NCBI RefSeq assembly: GCF_004005475.1
Contig: NZ_RZTZ01000007.1
Coordinates: 1-64,000 of the forward strand
Length of the DNA stretch: 64,000 nt
Source of the DNA: Niallia taxi
GTDB taxonomy: Bacteria; Bacillota; Bacilli; Bacillales; Cytobacillaceae
Direction of reading: 5' to 3'
In this document: positions 46,158 to 54,559 of the stretch, one piece after another
How positions within the stretch are numbered: position 1 is the stretch's first letter
Layout of the letters: each line of letters starts with the position of its first letter
Notes under the pieces: model-generated
Databases searched by the model: none
What the model was told of the DNA's origin: nothing
What the model saw: only the letters and a program-made list of their open reading frames with translations
Translations under genes and position numbers: made by a program

Positions 46158-46994
46158 GTGTATTCGAATAAAGAACTTTATCAGTTTTTTGTTGAACAGA
46201 CATGGCAGCTCACAGAAAATTGGTATAAAAATTTAGATAAGAAAAATTCAAGCGGAGTTTACGCATCTAATGACCCAGTAGTAATCCAAGAAGTGAAGCA
46301 GCAGAACTATGAGTTTCATGAAAATTTCGCAGAGGTTTTTACGAAAGAAAAGGACAGCTTTTTAGCCGATTTTGAAAAATGGATTTTAAAGGTTGCCCAA
46401 GATCAGGAGCATGCACAAACACCGATACACTTTATTATCCGAGAATTTCACAGAACTCAGCATCAGTACCTTCAATTAATGACTGCTTTTATAGAAGAAA
46501 ATAAAGACAGCATCTCAGTAAATGAAATACATACTATTTATCAAATTATCACAGACACGATGGGTTATGTGATTGAATGGTTTACAAAGGAGTATAATAA
46601 AAGCTCTGAAAAAAGACTTCATGCCCAGCAGGAATTAATTCTTGAATTAAGCACACCTGTTATCGCGTTAAATAAGAAGACAGCTTTATTACCATTAGTA
46701 GGAGAAATAGACACTGCACGTGCAAAAATCCTACTAGAGAAAACATTAGAACAATGTAATCGACTAGGTGTAAACAGACTTCTGCTTGACCTTTCTGGTG
46801 TAGTTATCATCGATACAATGGTTGCACACCAAATCTTTCAGCTAATTGAAGCATTATCACTAATTGGTGTGAAAACAAATCTTTCTGGCATCCGTCCAGA
46901 AGTAGCCCAAACCGCAATTCAACTCGGTTTGAAATTCGATAATATAGAAGTCAATTCCTCCCTCGCAAATTCAATCAAGCTAGCTAATATATAA
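46158..46994 (+). CDS. RsbR-like stressosome protein with STAS domain
   Basis: About 278 residues. The N-terminal sensor domain is helical, and the STAS domain starts near LSTPVIALNKKTALLPLVGEID (shown as ELSTPVIAL and LLPLVGEIDT). It retains the two regulatory threonines, in GEIDTARAK and VVIIDTMVAHQ. In the stressosome such proteins hold RsbT until stress. The start is set at GTG 46158 because AGGGGG lies seven bases upstream; a TTG at 46152 is too close. No rsbS or rsbT gene is in the window, so this is an orphan sensor. Confidence 0.9.
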   Translation: MYSNKELYQFFVEQTWQLTENWYKNLDKKNSSGVYASNDPVVIQEVKQQNYEFHENFAEVFTKEKDSFLADFEKWILKVAQDQEHAQTPIHFIIREFHRTQHQYLQLMTAFIEENKDSISVNEIHTIYQIITDTMGYVIEWFTKEYNKSSEKRLHAQQELILELSTPVIALNKKTALLPLVGEIDTARAKILLEKTLEQCNRLGVNRLLLDLSGVVIIDTMVAHQIFQLIEALSLIGVKTNLSGIRPEVAQTAIQLGLKFDNIEVNSSLANSIKLANI

Positions 46995-46995
46995 A

Positions 46996-47027
46996 TAAAA
47001 CAGGCGGAATATTCTCCGCCTGTTTTC
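46996..47027 (+). terminator. Terminator after the second RsbR-like gene
   Basis: AACAGGCGGA and TCCGCCTGTT arms with a six-base loop, T-rich end. Confidence 0.85.
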
Positions 47028-47044
47028 ACCTTTACTAACATTAA

Positions 47045-47176
47045 TCAGGATTTTTTTTGCTTTTTGTTTGAGGAATCAGACTTTCTGTTCCCCGTCTCTT
47101 TCATCGTAGTACCTTGTCCTTGTACTTCTGTCGAACCTAAACCAATTGTTGATGGATCAGCTTTTCTGTTTGACAC
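47045..47176 (-). CDS. YuzL-like small protein, 43 residues
   Basis: Read from GTG 47176, preceded by GGAGGTG. The product begins MSNRKADPSTIGLGSTEVQG and continues with GQGTTMKETGNRK and a Lys/Ser/Asn-rich end. The ADPSTIG... VQGQGT pattern resembles the YuzL-like family of Bacillus, small basic proteins associated with spores. Too short for standard gene finding. Family assignment rests on overall resemblance. Confidence 0.65.
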   Translation of the reverse strand: MSNRKADPSTIGLGSTEVQGQGTTMKETGNRKSDSSNKKQKKS

Positions 47177-47302
47177 TGTCTTCACCTCCATGGTTTAGTG
47201 TTCCTTAAAAAGAGGTTGTTATGAAATAATACTTCACAAAAAATGCAACGCTTGCTCCTACCTAGCAAAAAATGTATTGTACCTATTTAGTTCCTACTAT
47301 TT

Positions 47303-47764
47303 TCATACTCCACAATGATAAACATAATATTCCCCATCCAACAACCTCTCGGACATAGCAATGACTTTTTCCAGTTGTCTAACTATTTCGTCCCGATTCA
47401 GGATTAGCCTTTCATACTCCCCATTCTGATGATTATCCTCCCCTACAAAATCACCTGTTAACTCTATCTTCTCTGGTGCAATATTAAATAAATCTCGCCA
47501 TGCCGAAAATATATTTCTTAAAGGTACTGCTGAATGTTTATCCAGCAGTGTGACGCCATGATAATTAATTCCGAATCCAGCGGTTATTGCACGCATTCCT
47601 GGATTTTTTGTTGGTATCCATTTTAAGGTGTCTGTTATATAGAGTATTAAATCATCATGCAGGGCAATATGTTCAATATATTTACTATTATCACTTGTAT
47701 ACTGCCAAAAGCTTATGATATCTGTTGTCTTGGGAATAAGATAAAAGTCGTGCTTTAATGCCAT
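47303..47764 (-). CDS. Hypothetical protein, 153 residues
   Basis: A soluble protein with no signal or membrane segment and a mixed helical/beta composition (FWQYTSDNSKYIEHIALHDDL; given here as FWQYTSDNSKY). I do not recognise the family. A strong CGGAGG site precedes the ATG by six bases, supporting expression. A shadow frame at 47691-47888 is not a gene. Confidence 0.65.
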   Translation of the reverse strand: MALKHDFYLIPKTTDIISFWQYTSDNSKYIEHIALHDDLILYITDTLKWIPTKNPGMRAITAGFGINYHGVTLLDKHSAVPLRNIFSAWRDLFNIAPEKIELTGDFVGEDNHQNGEYERLILNRDEIVRQLEKVIAMSERLLDGEYYVYHCGV

Positions 47765-47920
47765 GTATTCCTCCGATTCTCCATTCTAAATACCCTGATT
47801 TCAATATTCTAGATGATATTACTAAATTTTTTTCCGCGGGCAACCTCATAGAAATAGCCCCCTCTTCTATTAGTAAAGGAGCTAACACAAATCATATATT
47901 TAATTGAACGAAAGAGATTC

Positions 47921-48175
47921 TTATTCTCCCTCTTCCTCATAAGGTTTATGCTTAATATCAATTGTTTTAGTAGCAAAATCTATTGTATGCTGCAAATTAT
48001 AAATACTGTGCTGGAAGGCTACTGATGAATCATCCAGTGTAAAAATGGCAATTAAGTCATTATCAACGTCAATGATGCTGTATTTGTGCATAGATTCGAT
48101 ATCAACAAATAGTGAATAGTTTTCATGAAAAATAAGATTCCATTCAGAAGCAAGAGTTACTTGTTTAATTGACAT
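47921..48175 (-). CDS. Hypothetical protein, 84 residues
   Basis: A small acidic cytoplasmic protein beginning MSIKQVTLASEW and ending KHKPYEEEGE. GGAGG lies six bases before ATG 48175; the longer reading to 48187 would overlap that site. No recognised domain. It lies between two other small uncharacterised genes in the same direction. Confidence 0.65.
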   Translation of the reverse strand: MSIKQVTLASEWNLIFHENYSLFVDIESMHKYSIIDVDNDLIAIFTLDDSSVAFQHSIYNLQHTIDFATKTIDIKHKPYEEEGE

Positions 48176-48257
48176 AATAACCTCCAAAAATATAAGATAA
48201 TTCCATTTAATTGTAGTTCATTATGAATGAAGTTGGCAATTAAAAATTGGGCAGCTA

Positions 48258-48722
48258 TCATATTTGTTTTTCTTCTTGATTACTGCCGATGTTAGCATCC
48301 ATCACATAATCTGCTAGCGCTAAAATGAGTGAAACTATCACCCTTGTGATTGCCTCCATTTCAATCGAATTCATTACATTGTCTAGAAATGAGATAATAA
48401 TAAGATTTACTAGAAAGGATGATAAAATAAAGACTGCTTTGATTTGTGACTCTCGCCATTTTTGCGCTTTTCGCATGAATATTCGCATGACATTTGTGAA
48501 GAGCTCACCAATTCCTCCTATTAGCAAATATCCACCAATAAACCATAATAAGGAACCAAAGGAATCGTATTGAACACCCAACAGCCGAAATAAGCCAATG
48601 ATGCCAAAGAAGTAACCTGCGGTTATCACCCCTAGCACAGTGATAGCAATAACGGCGATTGCTATGATAATAATTAGTTTTGTTCGAAGCGTCTCTTGCT
48701 TAAAAGGTTTGTTGTCACTCAT
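48258..48722 (-). CDS. Membrane protein, YrvL-like
   Basis: About 154 residues with four hydrophobic segments (about 17-42, 55-76, 95-115 and 120-140) and a GVQYDSFGSLLWFIGGYLLIG segment (listed as GVQYDSFGSLLWF) that resembles the YrvL family of Bacillus regulatory membrane proteins. AGAGGTG precedes ATG 48722. The family assignment is tentative, and no partner sigma-factor gene is nearby. Confidence 0.6.
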   Translation of the reverse strand: MSDNKPFKQETLRTKLIIIIAIAVIAITVLGVITAGYFFGIIGLFRLLGVQYDSFGSLLWFIGGYLLIGGIGELFTNVMRIFMRKAQKWRESQIKAVFILSSFLVNLIIISFLDNVMNSIEMEAITRVIVSLILALADYVMDANIGSNQEEKQI

Positions 48723-48802
48723 CAATTTCACCTCTATTGTTCCCTTTATGTAATGTACGGTTACTCTGCCAATAAGTTTCGTTTTCCTGCAAGCTTTACA
48801 TA

Positions 48803-48840
48803 AAGAAAAGAACTTAAAGATGTGCAGATCCTTAAGTTCT
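48803..48840 (-). terminator. Terminator of the LacI-type regulator gene
   Basis: AGAACTTAA and TTAAGTTCT arms on the minus strand, followed by TTTCTTT. The structure begins in the stop codon. Confidence 0.75.
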
Positions 48841-49798
48841 AAACAGTTTCTCTTTCTATTAACTTAACAGAGATTTGCTTATTTGAATTATATCCATGAT
48901 ATGCCTGTAAAAATAAGTCTCCCCCTAATTCAACAAGCGGTATATCTATAGTGGTAATATTCATCATTTTAGCTATAGGCTCATTATTGAATCCAATAAC
49001 TGCAAGTTGTTCTGGGATGGATATCCCCTCCTTTTGGCATTCTATCATAATACCTGCAGCCACTTGGTCACTAGTAATAATAAGTGCGGTTGGTTGAATA
49101 TCCATGCTTCTCAGCCTCTGCATTACCTTTTCTCCGTCCTCGAAATACAAACAATCATCCATAATGTAATCAGAATAAAATGGAAGCTTATATTTTTCTA
49201 AAAAATCCCTATATGCTTGCTCACGCAGCGAACTGTTCGAACCAGTTTTTCTTCCAACACTATAGCCAATTTTTTTATGGCCCTTTTGATACAAATACTC
49301 TAGTGCTTGGAAGAAAATCTCATAATGATCGATAAAGACGGAGGGAAGGCTTTTTTCAGTTGTCTTTTCACAAAGAACAATGGTTCCATATTGTATATGT
49401 TCTTGGATAAGGGCTAATTCACATTTTCTTGAACAAATAATCAAGGAATCAATTTGCTTTTGCTTTAGCATCTGTAATGCTTCGATTTCCTTTTCTTCGG
49501 CATAATCTATTTGAAACAAGACGAGCTTATAATCATTTTCTAAAGCTCTTTTAGCAATCCCTTTAAGCAGCAATGCAAAATAAGGCGTATCGGTGACAGG
49601 CAGCACGACACCCATAAGCTGTGTTTTTCCCCTGCTTAAATGAACGGCATTAATATTTCTATTGTAGTTCGTGCATTCAATCGCTTTCAAAACAGCTGCT
49701 TTCTTTTCAGCGCTTACATATGGGTGGTTATTTAAGACACGAGATACCGTTGAGACAGATACGCCTGACATTTTTGCCAAATCCTTAATGTTTGTCAT
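48839..49798 (-). CDS. LacI-family transcriptional repressor
   Basis: 319 residues. The N-terminal DNA-binding domain is NIKDLAKMSGVSVSTVSRVLNN with the hinge region HLSRGKTQ; the rest is the sugar-binding periplasmic-protein-like domain (GVVLPVTDTPYF, FNNEPIAKMMNITTIDIPL). It should repress genes until a sugar ligand binds. A 21-base operator-promoter lies 47 bases upstream of its start, and a near-identical one precedes the small gene at 49912-50058, so it probably represses itself and that gene. No sugar transporter lies next to it. Confidence 0.93.
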   Translation of the reverse strand: MTNIKDLAKMSGVSVSTVSRVLNNHPYVSAEKKAAVLKAIECTNYNRNINAVHLSRGKTQLMGVVLPVTDTPYFALLLKGIAKRALENDYKLVLFQIDYAEEKEIEALQMLKQKQIDSLIICSRKCELALIQEHIQYGTIVLCEKTTEKSLPSVFIDHYEIFFQALEYLYQKGHKKIGYSVGRKTGSNSSLREQAYRDFLEKYKLPFYSDYIMDDCLYFEDGEKVMQRLRSMDIQPTALIITSDQVAAGIMIECQKEGISIPEQLAVIGFNNEPIAKMMNITTIDIPLVELGGDLFLQAYHGYNSNKQISVKLIERETV

Positions 49799-49834
49799 TT
49801 TCTCACCTTATTTACTTCAATATACTTTATTACG

Positions 49835-49865
49835 ATACTAACGTATGAAACGGGTACCAGGTCAA
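49835..49865 (-). promoter_or_regulatory. Operator-promoter of the LacI-type gene
   Basis: Minus strand TTGACC at 49865-49860 (-35), spacer containing TGGTACCCGTTTCAT, and TAGTAT at 49840-49835 (-10) with 19-base spacing. The central 21 bases recur with one change at 50101-50121. The GGTACC core is flanked by imperfect half-sites TGAAAC and TGACCT. The -10 box is 36 bases before the start codon. Confidence 0.7.
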
Positions 49866-49871
49866 TTCAGC

Positions 49872-49895
49872 AAAAAAGGCCCATTAAGGCCCTTT
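49872..49895 (-). terminator. Terminator after the 48-residue membrane peptide
   Basis: AAAGGGCC, loop, GGGCCTTTTTT on the minus strand, with one mismatch in the stem. Confidence 0.65.
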
Positions 49896-49911
49896 GCGCA
49901 AAAGGATCTGC

Positions 49912-50058
49912 TTATCTTTTGTTAGAAGTTGTATTTGAATCTAAGAAATAATCATCAAATGTTTCAATTGGTGTGACGTTAATTGTTCCTCCTGATGCTT
50001 TTATACAAGCATATGTGCCGCAAAAGATAATGAAGCAAAGTAAAATGAGTGCCAGCAT
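49912..50058 (-). CDS. Small membrane peptide under LacI-type control, 48 residues
   Basis: Read from ATG 50058, preceded by GAGGGGACG. One membrane segment at the N-terminus (MLALILLCFIIFCGTYACI) and a polar tail (TPIETFDDYFLDSNTT). It has a matching operator-promoter 33 bases upstream and a terminator 17 bases downstream, so it is a complete transcription unit. It has no recognised homologue. Because it is the only gene next to the repressor that shares its operator, it may be involved in the same response. Confidence 0.7.
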   Translation of the reverse strand: MLALILLCFIIFCGTYACIKASGGTINVTPIETFDDYFLDSNTTSNKR

Positions 50059-50090
50059 ATCGTCCCCTCACCTTCTTATCATTTGCTTAA

Positions 50091-50121
50091 ATTGTAATTT
50101 ATGAAACGAGTACCAGGTCAA
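50091..50121 (-). promoter_or_regulatory. Operator-promoter of the 48-residue membrane peptide gene
   Basis: TTGACC at 50121-50116, TGGTACTCGTTTCAT in the spacer and TACAAT at 50096-50091, with the same 19-base spacing as the copy in front of the LacI-type gene. One base differs (T for C) within the shared 21. Confidence 0.7.
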
Positions 50122-50209
50122 ATACAAATTTAAAGTCTAAAAGTCTTATTGACTTGAAATGCGTTCCATAACTTATTCTTAAGTCAAAAATAGGAAGGAT
50201 GGGTCCCTC

Positions 50210-50554
50210 ATGGAAAACATCAACGGAAAAGTTTTTTTGTCTATTCATCATGAAAATGCACAGGAATTATTATATAATGCCATCTTTCACTTTACGCAGG
50301 AAAATGACATTATTACTGCAAGCTTTTATAGTAAGAGCATTTGTTATGGGGAGCTTGTGGGATTAGTAAACAAGACAGGGATTCTTCACGTAATTTTGAA
50401 CTTATTCTGCACAGATTCAACCTTTTACAGCGGCACTTGTGATTTCCAGTTAAAAAGAATGGAAGATGTCTCTATATTATATGGCAACATTACACTTTCC
50501 AGCGAGAATCAGCTACATCAAAAAATTATCCTCCAGGAAATAACTCCTTCCTGA
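50210..50554 (+). CDS. Hypothetical protein, 114 residues
   Basis: A small soluble protein (MENINGKVFLSIHHENAQEL start) rich in beta-forming residues, with pieces such as GELVGLVNKTGILHVILNL (shown as GELVGLVNKTGIL). No signal peptide. The family is not recognised. An AGGAAGG site lies about ten bases before the ATG. It is on the strand opposite to the LacI-type unit, and the operator at 50101-50121 is 88 bases upstream of it, so shared regulation is conceivable. Confidence 0.6.
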   Translation: MENINGKVFLSIHHENAQELLYNAIFHFTQENDIITASFYSKSICYGELVGLVNKTGILHVILNLFCTDSTFYSGTCDFQLKRMEDVSILYGNITLSSENQLHQKIILQEITPS

Positions 50555-50615
50555 AAATGAAGACGTATTCATTCACTTGAGTAATTATTCCTATTTTCCC
50601 CTTCCCTGACAAATG

Positions 50616-50658
50616 TTTACACATTCTTTACAATCTATTAACTTAGTCGCTTTATACT
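50616..50658 (+). promoter_or_regulatory. PhoP box and -10 element of the alkaline phosphatase gene
   Basis: Three hexamers of the TT(A/T)ACA type with exact 5-base spacers: TTTACA 50616-50621, TTTACA 50627-50632, TTAACT 50638-50643. A -10 TATACT follows at 50653-50658 with no good -35, as at PhoP-activated promoters. Confidence 0.85.
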
Positions 50659-50764
50659 AAGAAGCAATTGATTATTAAAGGAGTGATTCTCTAATTCAAA
50701 TTGTCCTAGTCCAAATAGCAGAAATCATATCTAGCTTTTAGAAGTGAAAGGGGAAACGATTAAC

Positions 50765-52399
50765 ATGAAAATAAATAAAAAGGTTATGGGAATCACTCTA
50801 GCAAGCTCTTTAGCACTTGGATCGTTTGCATATACTTCAGCAAATGAGAAGGTAGAAGCGAAAAAAGAATCGCAGCAGGCTAAAAATGTTATTGTCCTTG
50901 TCAAGGATGGAGTCAGCTCAACTACTACTACACTTGCGAGATGGTATAAAGGGGAGCCACTTGCGATGGACGAAATCATGTCTGGTGGTGTGCGTACATA
51001 TTCTGCTGAATCTGCTGTCACTGACTCTGCTCCAGCTGGAACAGCGATGGCAACAGGTAATAAATCAAACGATAAATTTGTCGGCGTTCTTCCAGAAAAG
51101 ATAGCGTCACCGGGAGTAGATTCTTCCCTTGCTGATGATCCGCTTAAACCTGTTGCAAATGTATTGGAAGGTGCTAAGCTTGAAGGGAAAGCAACTGGTA
51201 TTATCGCTACATCAGAAATCCAGCACGCAACACCAGCAGCTTTTTCTTCACACGCAACACATCGTACTGATTATGACAGTATCGCTGAACAACAAGTCTA
51301 TCAAAACATAGATGTTGTGTTAGGCGGCGGGAAAAACTCAATTGAAGCTAAAAACCGTAAAGACGGTGAGAACCTTGTAGATGTTATTGAGGAGAAAGGC
51401 TATGACATAGTAGAAACACGTGATGAATTATTGAAGTCAAAATCAAACAAGCTATGGGGGACTTTCGCGCCAGCAGCATTAGCATATGATATGGATCGTG
51501 CACAAACAAATCCGGAAGAACCAACTCTTGCAGAAATGACGAAAAAAGGGATTTCAACACTTTCAAAAGATAAGGACGGATTCTTCTTATTTGTTGAAGG
51601 AAGCAAGCCAGACTGGGCAGCACATGCAAATGACCCAATCGGAATGATCAGTGATACACTAGCTTTTGATGAAGCAGTCAAAGAAGCTGTAGCTTTTGCG
51701 AAGAGAGATAAAAACACATTAGTTATTGCCGTATCTGATCATGGGAACAGCGGAATTTCAATCGGTAACCAAAATACAAATTCTTCTTACCCTGCTACCC
51801 CAGTTTCTGCTTATATTGATCCATTGAAAGAAGCGGAAATGACATTAGAGGGTGCATTAAAGCAGCTTAAAAAAGACAATTCAAATGTTTTAGAAGTAGC
51901 AGCATTATATGGAATTACTAATCCTACTGCAGACGAAACGAAAGCATTAAACTCTTCTACTAACTTAAGTAAAACGCTTGTTCAGCTTCTTGCAAACCGC
52001 GCAAATCTTGGCTTTACAACAGGTGGACATACAGGCGAAGACCTATTCATGTATTCTTATGGACCAGGCAAGCCGACTGGTTTAATCGAAAATACAGATG
52101 TTGCAAAATCTACGGCAACTGCATTAGGCTTCAGCTTAGGCAAAGTGGATAAAGAGGTATTCGTGGAAGCAGAAAGTGCATTCAAAAAAATCGGAGCAAA
52201 AGTCAGCATTGATTCATCTGACAAAACCAACCCTGTTCTAGTAGTTAAAAAAGGCAAAACTACAGCAGAAATCCCAGTAAATAAAAATATTGTCACAATC
52301 AAAGGCAAGGATAAAGAGTTAAAAACAGTTACAGTTCAAAGCAATGGCAAGTTTTATGTGTCACAGGAAGCTGTTAAAATCGTGAAAAAAGGTAAATAA
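50765..52399 (+). CDS. Secreted alkaline phosphatase
   Basis: About 544 residues from ATG 50765 (AAGGGG upstream). Signal peptide at about 1-27 (MKINKKVMGITLASSLALG...). The phosphatase core has the catalytic Ser in VTDSAPAGTAMATG, the metal motifs HRTDY, EGSKPDWAAH, SDHGNSG and GGHTGED. A C-terminal part (about 465-544) resembles copper-amine-oxidase-N-like stalk domains often used for surface attachment. It releases phosphate from organic esters outside the cell. The PhoP box upstream indicates induction by phosphate starvation through PhoPR. The family is PhoA/PhoB of Bacillus. Confidence 0.94.
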   Translation: MKINKKVMGITLASSLALGSFAYTSANEKVEAKKESQQAKNVIVLVKDGVSSTTTTLARWYKGEPLAMDEIMSGGVRTYSAESAVTDSAPAGTAMATGNKSNDKFVGVLPEKIASPGVDSSLADDPLKPVANVLEGAKLEGKATGIIATSEIQHATPAAFSSHATHRTDYDSIAEQQVYQNIDVVLGGGKNSIEAKNRKDGENLVDVIEEKGYDIVETRDELLKSKSNKLWGTFAPAALAYDMDRAQTNPEEPTLAEMTKKGISTLSKDKDGFFLFVEGSKPDWAAHANDPIGMISDTLAFDEAVKEAVAFAKRDKNTLVIAVSDHGNSGISIGNQNTNSSYPATPVSAYIDPLKEAEMTLEGALKQLKKDNSNVLEVAALYGITNPTADETKALNSSTNLSKTLVQLLANRANLGFTTGGHTGEDLFMYSYGPGKPTGLIENTDVAKSTATALGFSLGKVDKEVFVEAESAFKKIGAKVSIDSSDKTNPVLVVKKGKTTAEIPVNKNIVTIKGKDKELKTVTVQSNGKFYVSQEAVKIVKKGK

Positions 52400-52412
52400 G
52401 CTAGGATAGTAG

Positions 52413-52444
52413 AAATGCTCCCGTGTTCCGGGAGCATTTTTAAT
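52413..52444 (+). terminator. Terminator after the alkaline phosphatase gene
   Basis: AAATGCTCCCG and CGGGAGCATTT arms with a five-base loop, followed by TTAATTT. Confidence 0.85.
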
Positions 52445-52469
52445 TTATTATTGATTAACGTTTAAAGCT

Positions 52470-53009
52470 TTATATTCCCTTTGTTAATTTGTTCTCTCCA
52501 GCAAATCTAGCAAAATCTATCATTCTCCTAATAAAAGGTCCTTTTCTCTCTGTATAAGCATGTCGATCTAATTTATGTACATGGGCAAGTTCTTCCTTTA
52601 ATGAAGCATATTCACTTACAGCTTCAGGATGTAATCGGAGAAAATCACGAAAAAGTATTTTATCCTGCCATTCTGTGCTGTCGTATTCACAAATATGCAG
52701 ATGACAAATCCCCTGACCCCATGGACCTTTCCTAAAAAATCTTCTATCAATAAATTCTGGTTTAGGTACATATTCGTACTTAATATCGAGTAATGATGGT
52801 ATCCATTCAGCTACTTGGTTAAGATTATCAACACCTACCATTATATCAATTATAGGCTTAGCTGCTAATCCTTTAATGGACGTACTGCCTATATGTTCAA
52901 TTGCTAATGTCTTATCGCCTAGTGCCTCTAAAATCCTTGTCTTTTCCCGTTCAAATTTGGATACCCATTCAGGATTGTGTGGGTGTAATTCTACAATAGA
53001 TACTGACAT
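52470..53009 (-). CDS. GrpB family protein (UPF0157), nucleotidyltransferase-like
   Basis: 179 residues from ATG 53009 (AAAGGAG upstream); a longer frame to 53078 is not supported. Family motifs: VELHPHNPEWVSKFE, IEHIGSTSIKGLAAKPIIDIMV (given as EHIGSTSI and KPIIDIMV), HLHICEYDS and FRDFLRLHPEA. The GS..D..D pattern indicates the nucleotidyltransferase fold. The biological role of the family is not established. It lies 34 bases downstream of a hairpin after the MFS gene and may be read from it. Confidence 0.9.
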   Translation of the reverse strand: MSVSIVELHPHNPEWVSKFEREKTRILEALGDKTLAIEHIGSTSIKGLAAKPIIDIMVGVDNLNQVAEWIPSLLDIKYEYVPKPEFIDRRFFRKGPWGQGICHLHICEYDSTEWQDKILFRDFLRLHPEAVSEYASLKEELAHVHKLDRHAYTERKGPFIRRMIDFARFAGENKLTKGI

Positions 53010-53053
53010 GCCTCTTCTCCTTTTAGCAAAACATTGTCTTATTATTACAACCT

Positions 53054-53088
53054 TAATAACCTGCTGTCTGTACGACAACAGGTTATTA
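53054..53088 (-). terminator. Hairpin after the MFS gene, possible terminator
   Basis: TAATAACCTG and CAGGTTATTA arms with a 15-base loop containing an inner TGTCGTACAGACA stem. The T-run is poor, so termination may be incomplete. Confidence 0.5.
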
Positions 53089-53111
53089 TATCTGGATTCT
53101 GTCAGAATTCA

Positions 53112-54356
53112 TTAAGCTTCAGTAACAACAGGCTCTCCTGCTTCAATTAATGCCTTATTCCGGCTTAAGAAAACGGTAAGCACAAGCATGAATAATCCAG
53201 TGCCTATTAACAGCCATTCAATTCTAATAATATCTGCTAACGGACCGAAAATAAGCATACCGATTGGCATCATGGAGGTAGAAATCATTCCTAACACGCC
53301 AAAAACTCTTCCTAAATATTCCTCAGAGATTTTCTCCTGCAAAAGTACAGTAGTTGGTGTGTTAAAAATCGGCATCGCAATGCCGAAGACTCCCATGAAG
53401 ATTAAATATAGCCAAAATGACGGCGCTATTCCGAGAGTTAATGTGCATACACCCATAATGACACTTGCAAGCGTCATTGTGCTGATCTTATTGCGGAAGC
53501 CGCCCCAAGCTGCAATAATGCCGCCGCCTGCAATCATCCCGATGGAAAAGGCAAGTTCAACTGCTGTCAAACGCCACACATCACTGCCAAAGCTGCGAGT
53601 AACCTGGAGCGGTGTCAAAAATGCAGCAGGTGCCATTAACACAAAGAAAATCGCAAAAAACACGAAAAATGACTTCAAAAAGCTGTTGCTGTTCACATAG
53701 CTCAAGCCCTCTTTAAAATCGGCAAAATAACTTGTTGTCTGTTTTTCCGCTGCCTTTTCATGTACAGAAATTTTCACAAAGGAAAGCATTGTAACAATCG
53801 CTATTGCTGCTGTAATGACATCTATAAAGAAGATAATCTCAATGGCTGTAGTTGCCAATAATGCAGCACTTACCATCGGTGATACGAACATGATGATAGC
53901 CTGAATGCTGCCATTCACTCCATTTACCTTTGTCAGCTTTTCCTTAGGAACAACCTGTGGCAAGATGGCACCAACAGCAGGTGTTTGAATTCCCGCCCCA
54001 AATGCCCGAATCGCCGCCATAACAAACAAGAGCCAGATTGAATCAAAGCCCATTATAAAAAGGATGGCCAGGATTAATGTAGCAAATGCGATAAGCCCAT
54101 CAGAAAGTACAATCAAGATTTTCCGATTATATCTGTCTGCCCAAACTCCTGCGATTGGTGACAGAATAAACGTCGGAATAAAACCACAGATGATATACAA
54201 TGTCATCATCATTCCTGATTCTGTTGTTAATGTGATATGCCACATGATCGCATACTGAACAAGAGATGATCCAAAAAGCGAAATAGTCTGGCTGCTTAAA
54301 AACAGGACGATGTTTTTTAACCAAGTTTCATTTTGCTGATTATTAACTAAGTTCAT
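53112..54356 (-). CDS. MFS efflux protein, Mef-like (probable macrolide exporter)
   Basis: 414 residues with about twelve membrane segments. Typical MFS loop motifs are GVWADRYNRK (about residue 75) and LGRVFGVLG later. The segments TPAVGAILPQVVPKEKLTKVNG and EKISEEYLGRVF resemble MefA-type macrolide exporters (given as TPAVGAILPQVVP and EYLGRVF). The most telling evidence is upstream: a leader peptide with the MRLR arrest motif and a terminator between it and this gene, an arrangement used by macrolide-inducible genes. The predicted role is drug-induced export of macrolides or ketolides. Substrate range is not proven by sequence. Confidence 0.85.
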   Translation of the reverse strand: MNLVNNQQNETWLKNIVLFLSSQTISLFGSSLVQYAIMWHITLTTESGMMMTLYIICGFIPTFILSPIAGVWADRYNRKILIVLSDGLIAFATLILAILFIMGFDSIWLLFVMAAIRAFGAGIQTPAVGAILPQVVPKEKLTKVNGVNGSIQAIIMFVSPMVSAALLATTAIEIIFFIDVITAAIAIVTMLSFVKISVHEKAAEKQTTSYFADFKEGLSYVNSNSFLKSFFVFFAIFFVLMAPAAFLTPLQVTRSFGSDVWRLTAVELAFSIGMIAGGGIIAAWGGFRNKISTMTLASVIMGVCTLTLGIAPSFWLYLIFMGVFGIAMPIFNTPTTVLLQEKISEEYLGRVFGVLGMISTSMMPIGMLIFGPLADIIRIEWLLIGTGLFMLVLTVFLSRNKALIEAGEPVVTEA

Positions 54357-54444
54357 ATTTCCCCACTCATTTCATCTTATATTTTTAGAAATGGTGCTTC
54401 ACCTACATCCTTAGAAAGGCTCTGTCCTAACAATAAAAGACAGC

Positions 54445-54473
54445 AAAAAAGAGGGCAGACTATTCCCTCTTTA
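54445..54473 (-). terminator. Attenuator terminator between leader peptide and MFS gene
   Basis: On the minus strand AAAGAGGG pairs with CCCTCTTT (9-base loop), followed by TTT. It lies between the leader stop (54560) and the MFS start (54356). A similar segment, GTAGGGAATGGTCTG, occurs about 50 bases earlier and could form a competing structure with the terminator, which has GAGGGAATAGTCTG. Confidence 0.75.
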
Positions 54474-54559
54474 AAACTACCCGTCAAATAAAGGCTTCCT
54501 TAAAAATAGACAGACCATTCCCTACTCTAAAATATAGGCAGAGCTTCATACGTATTCAA

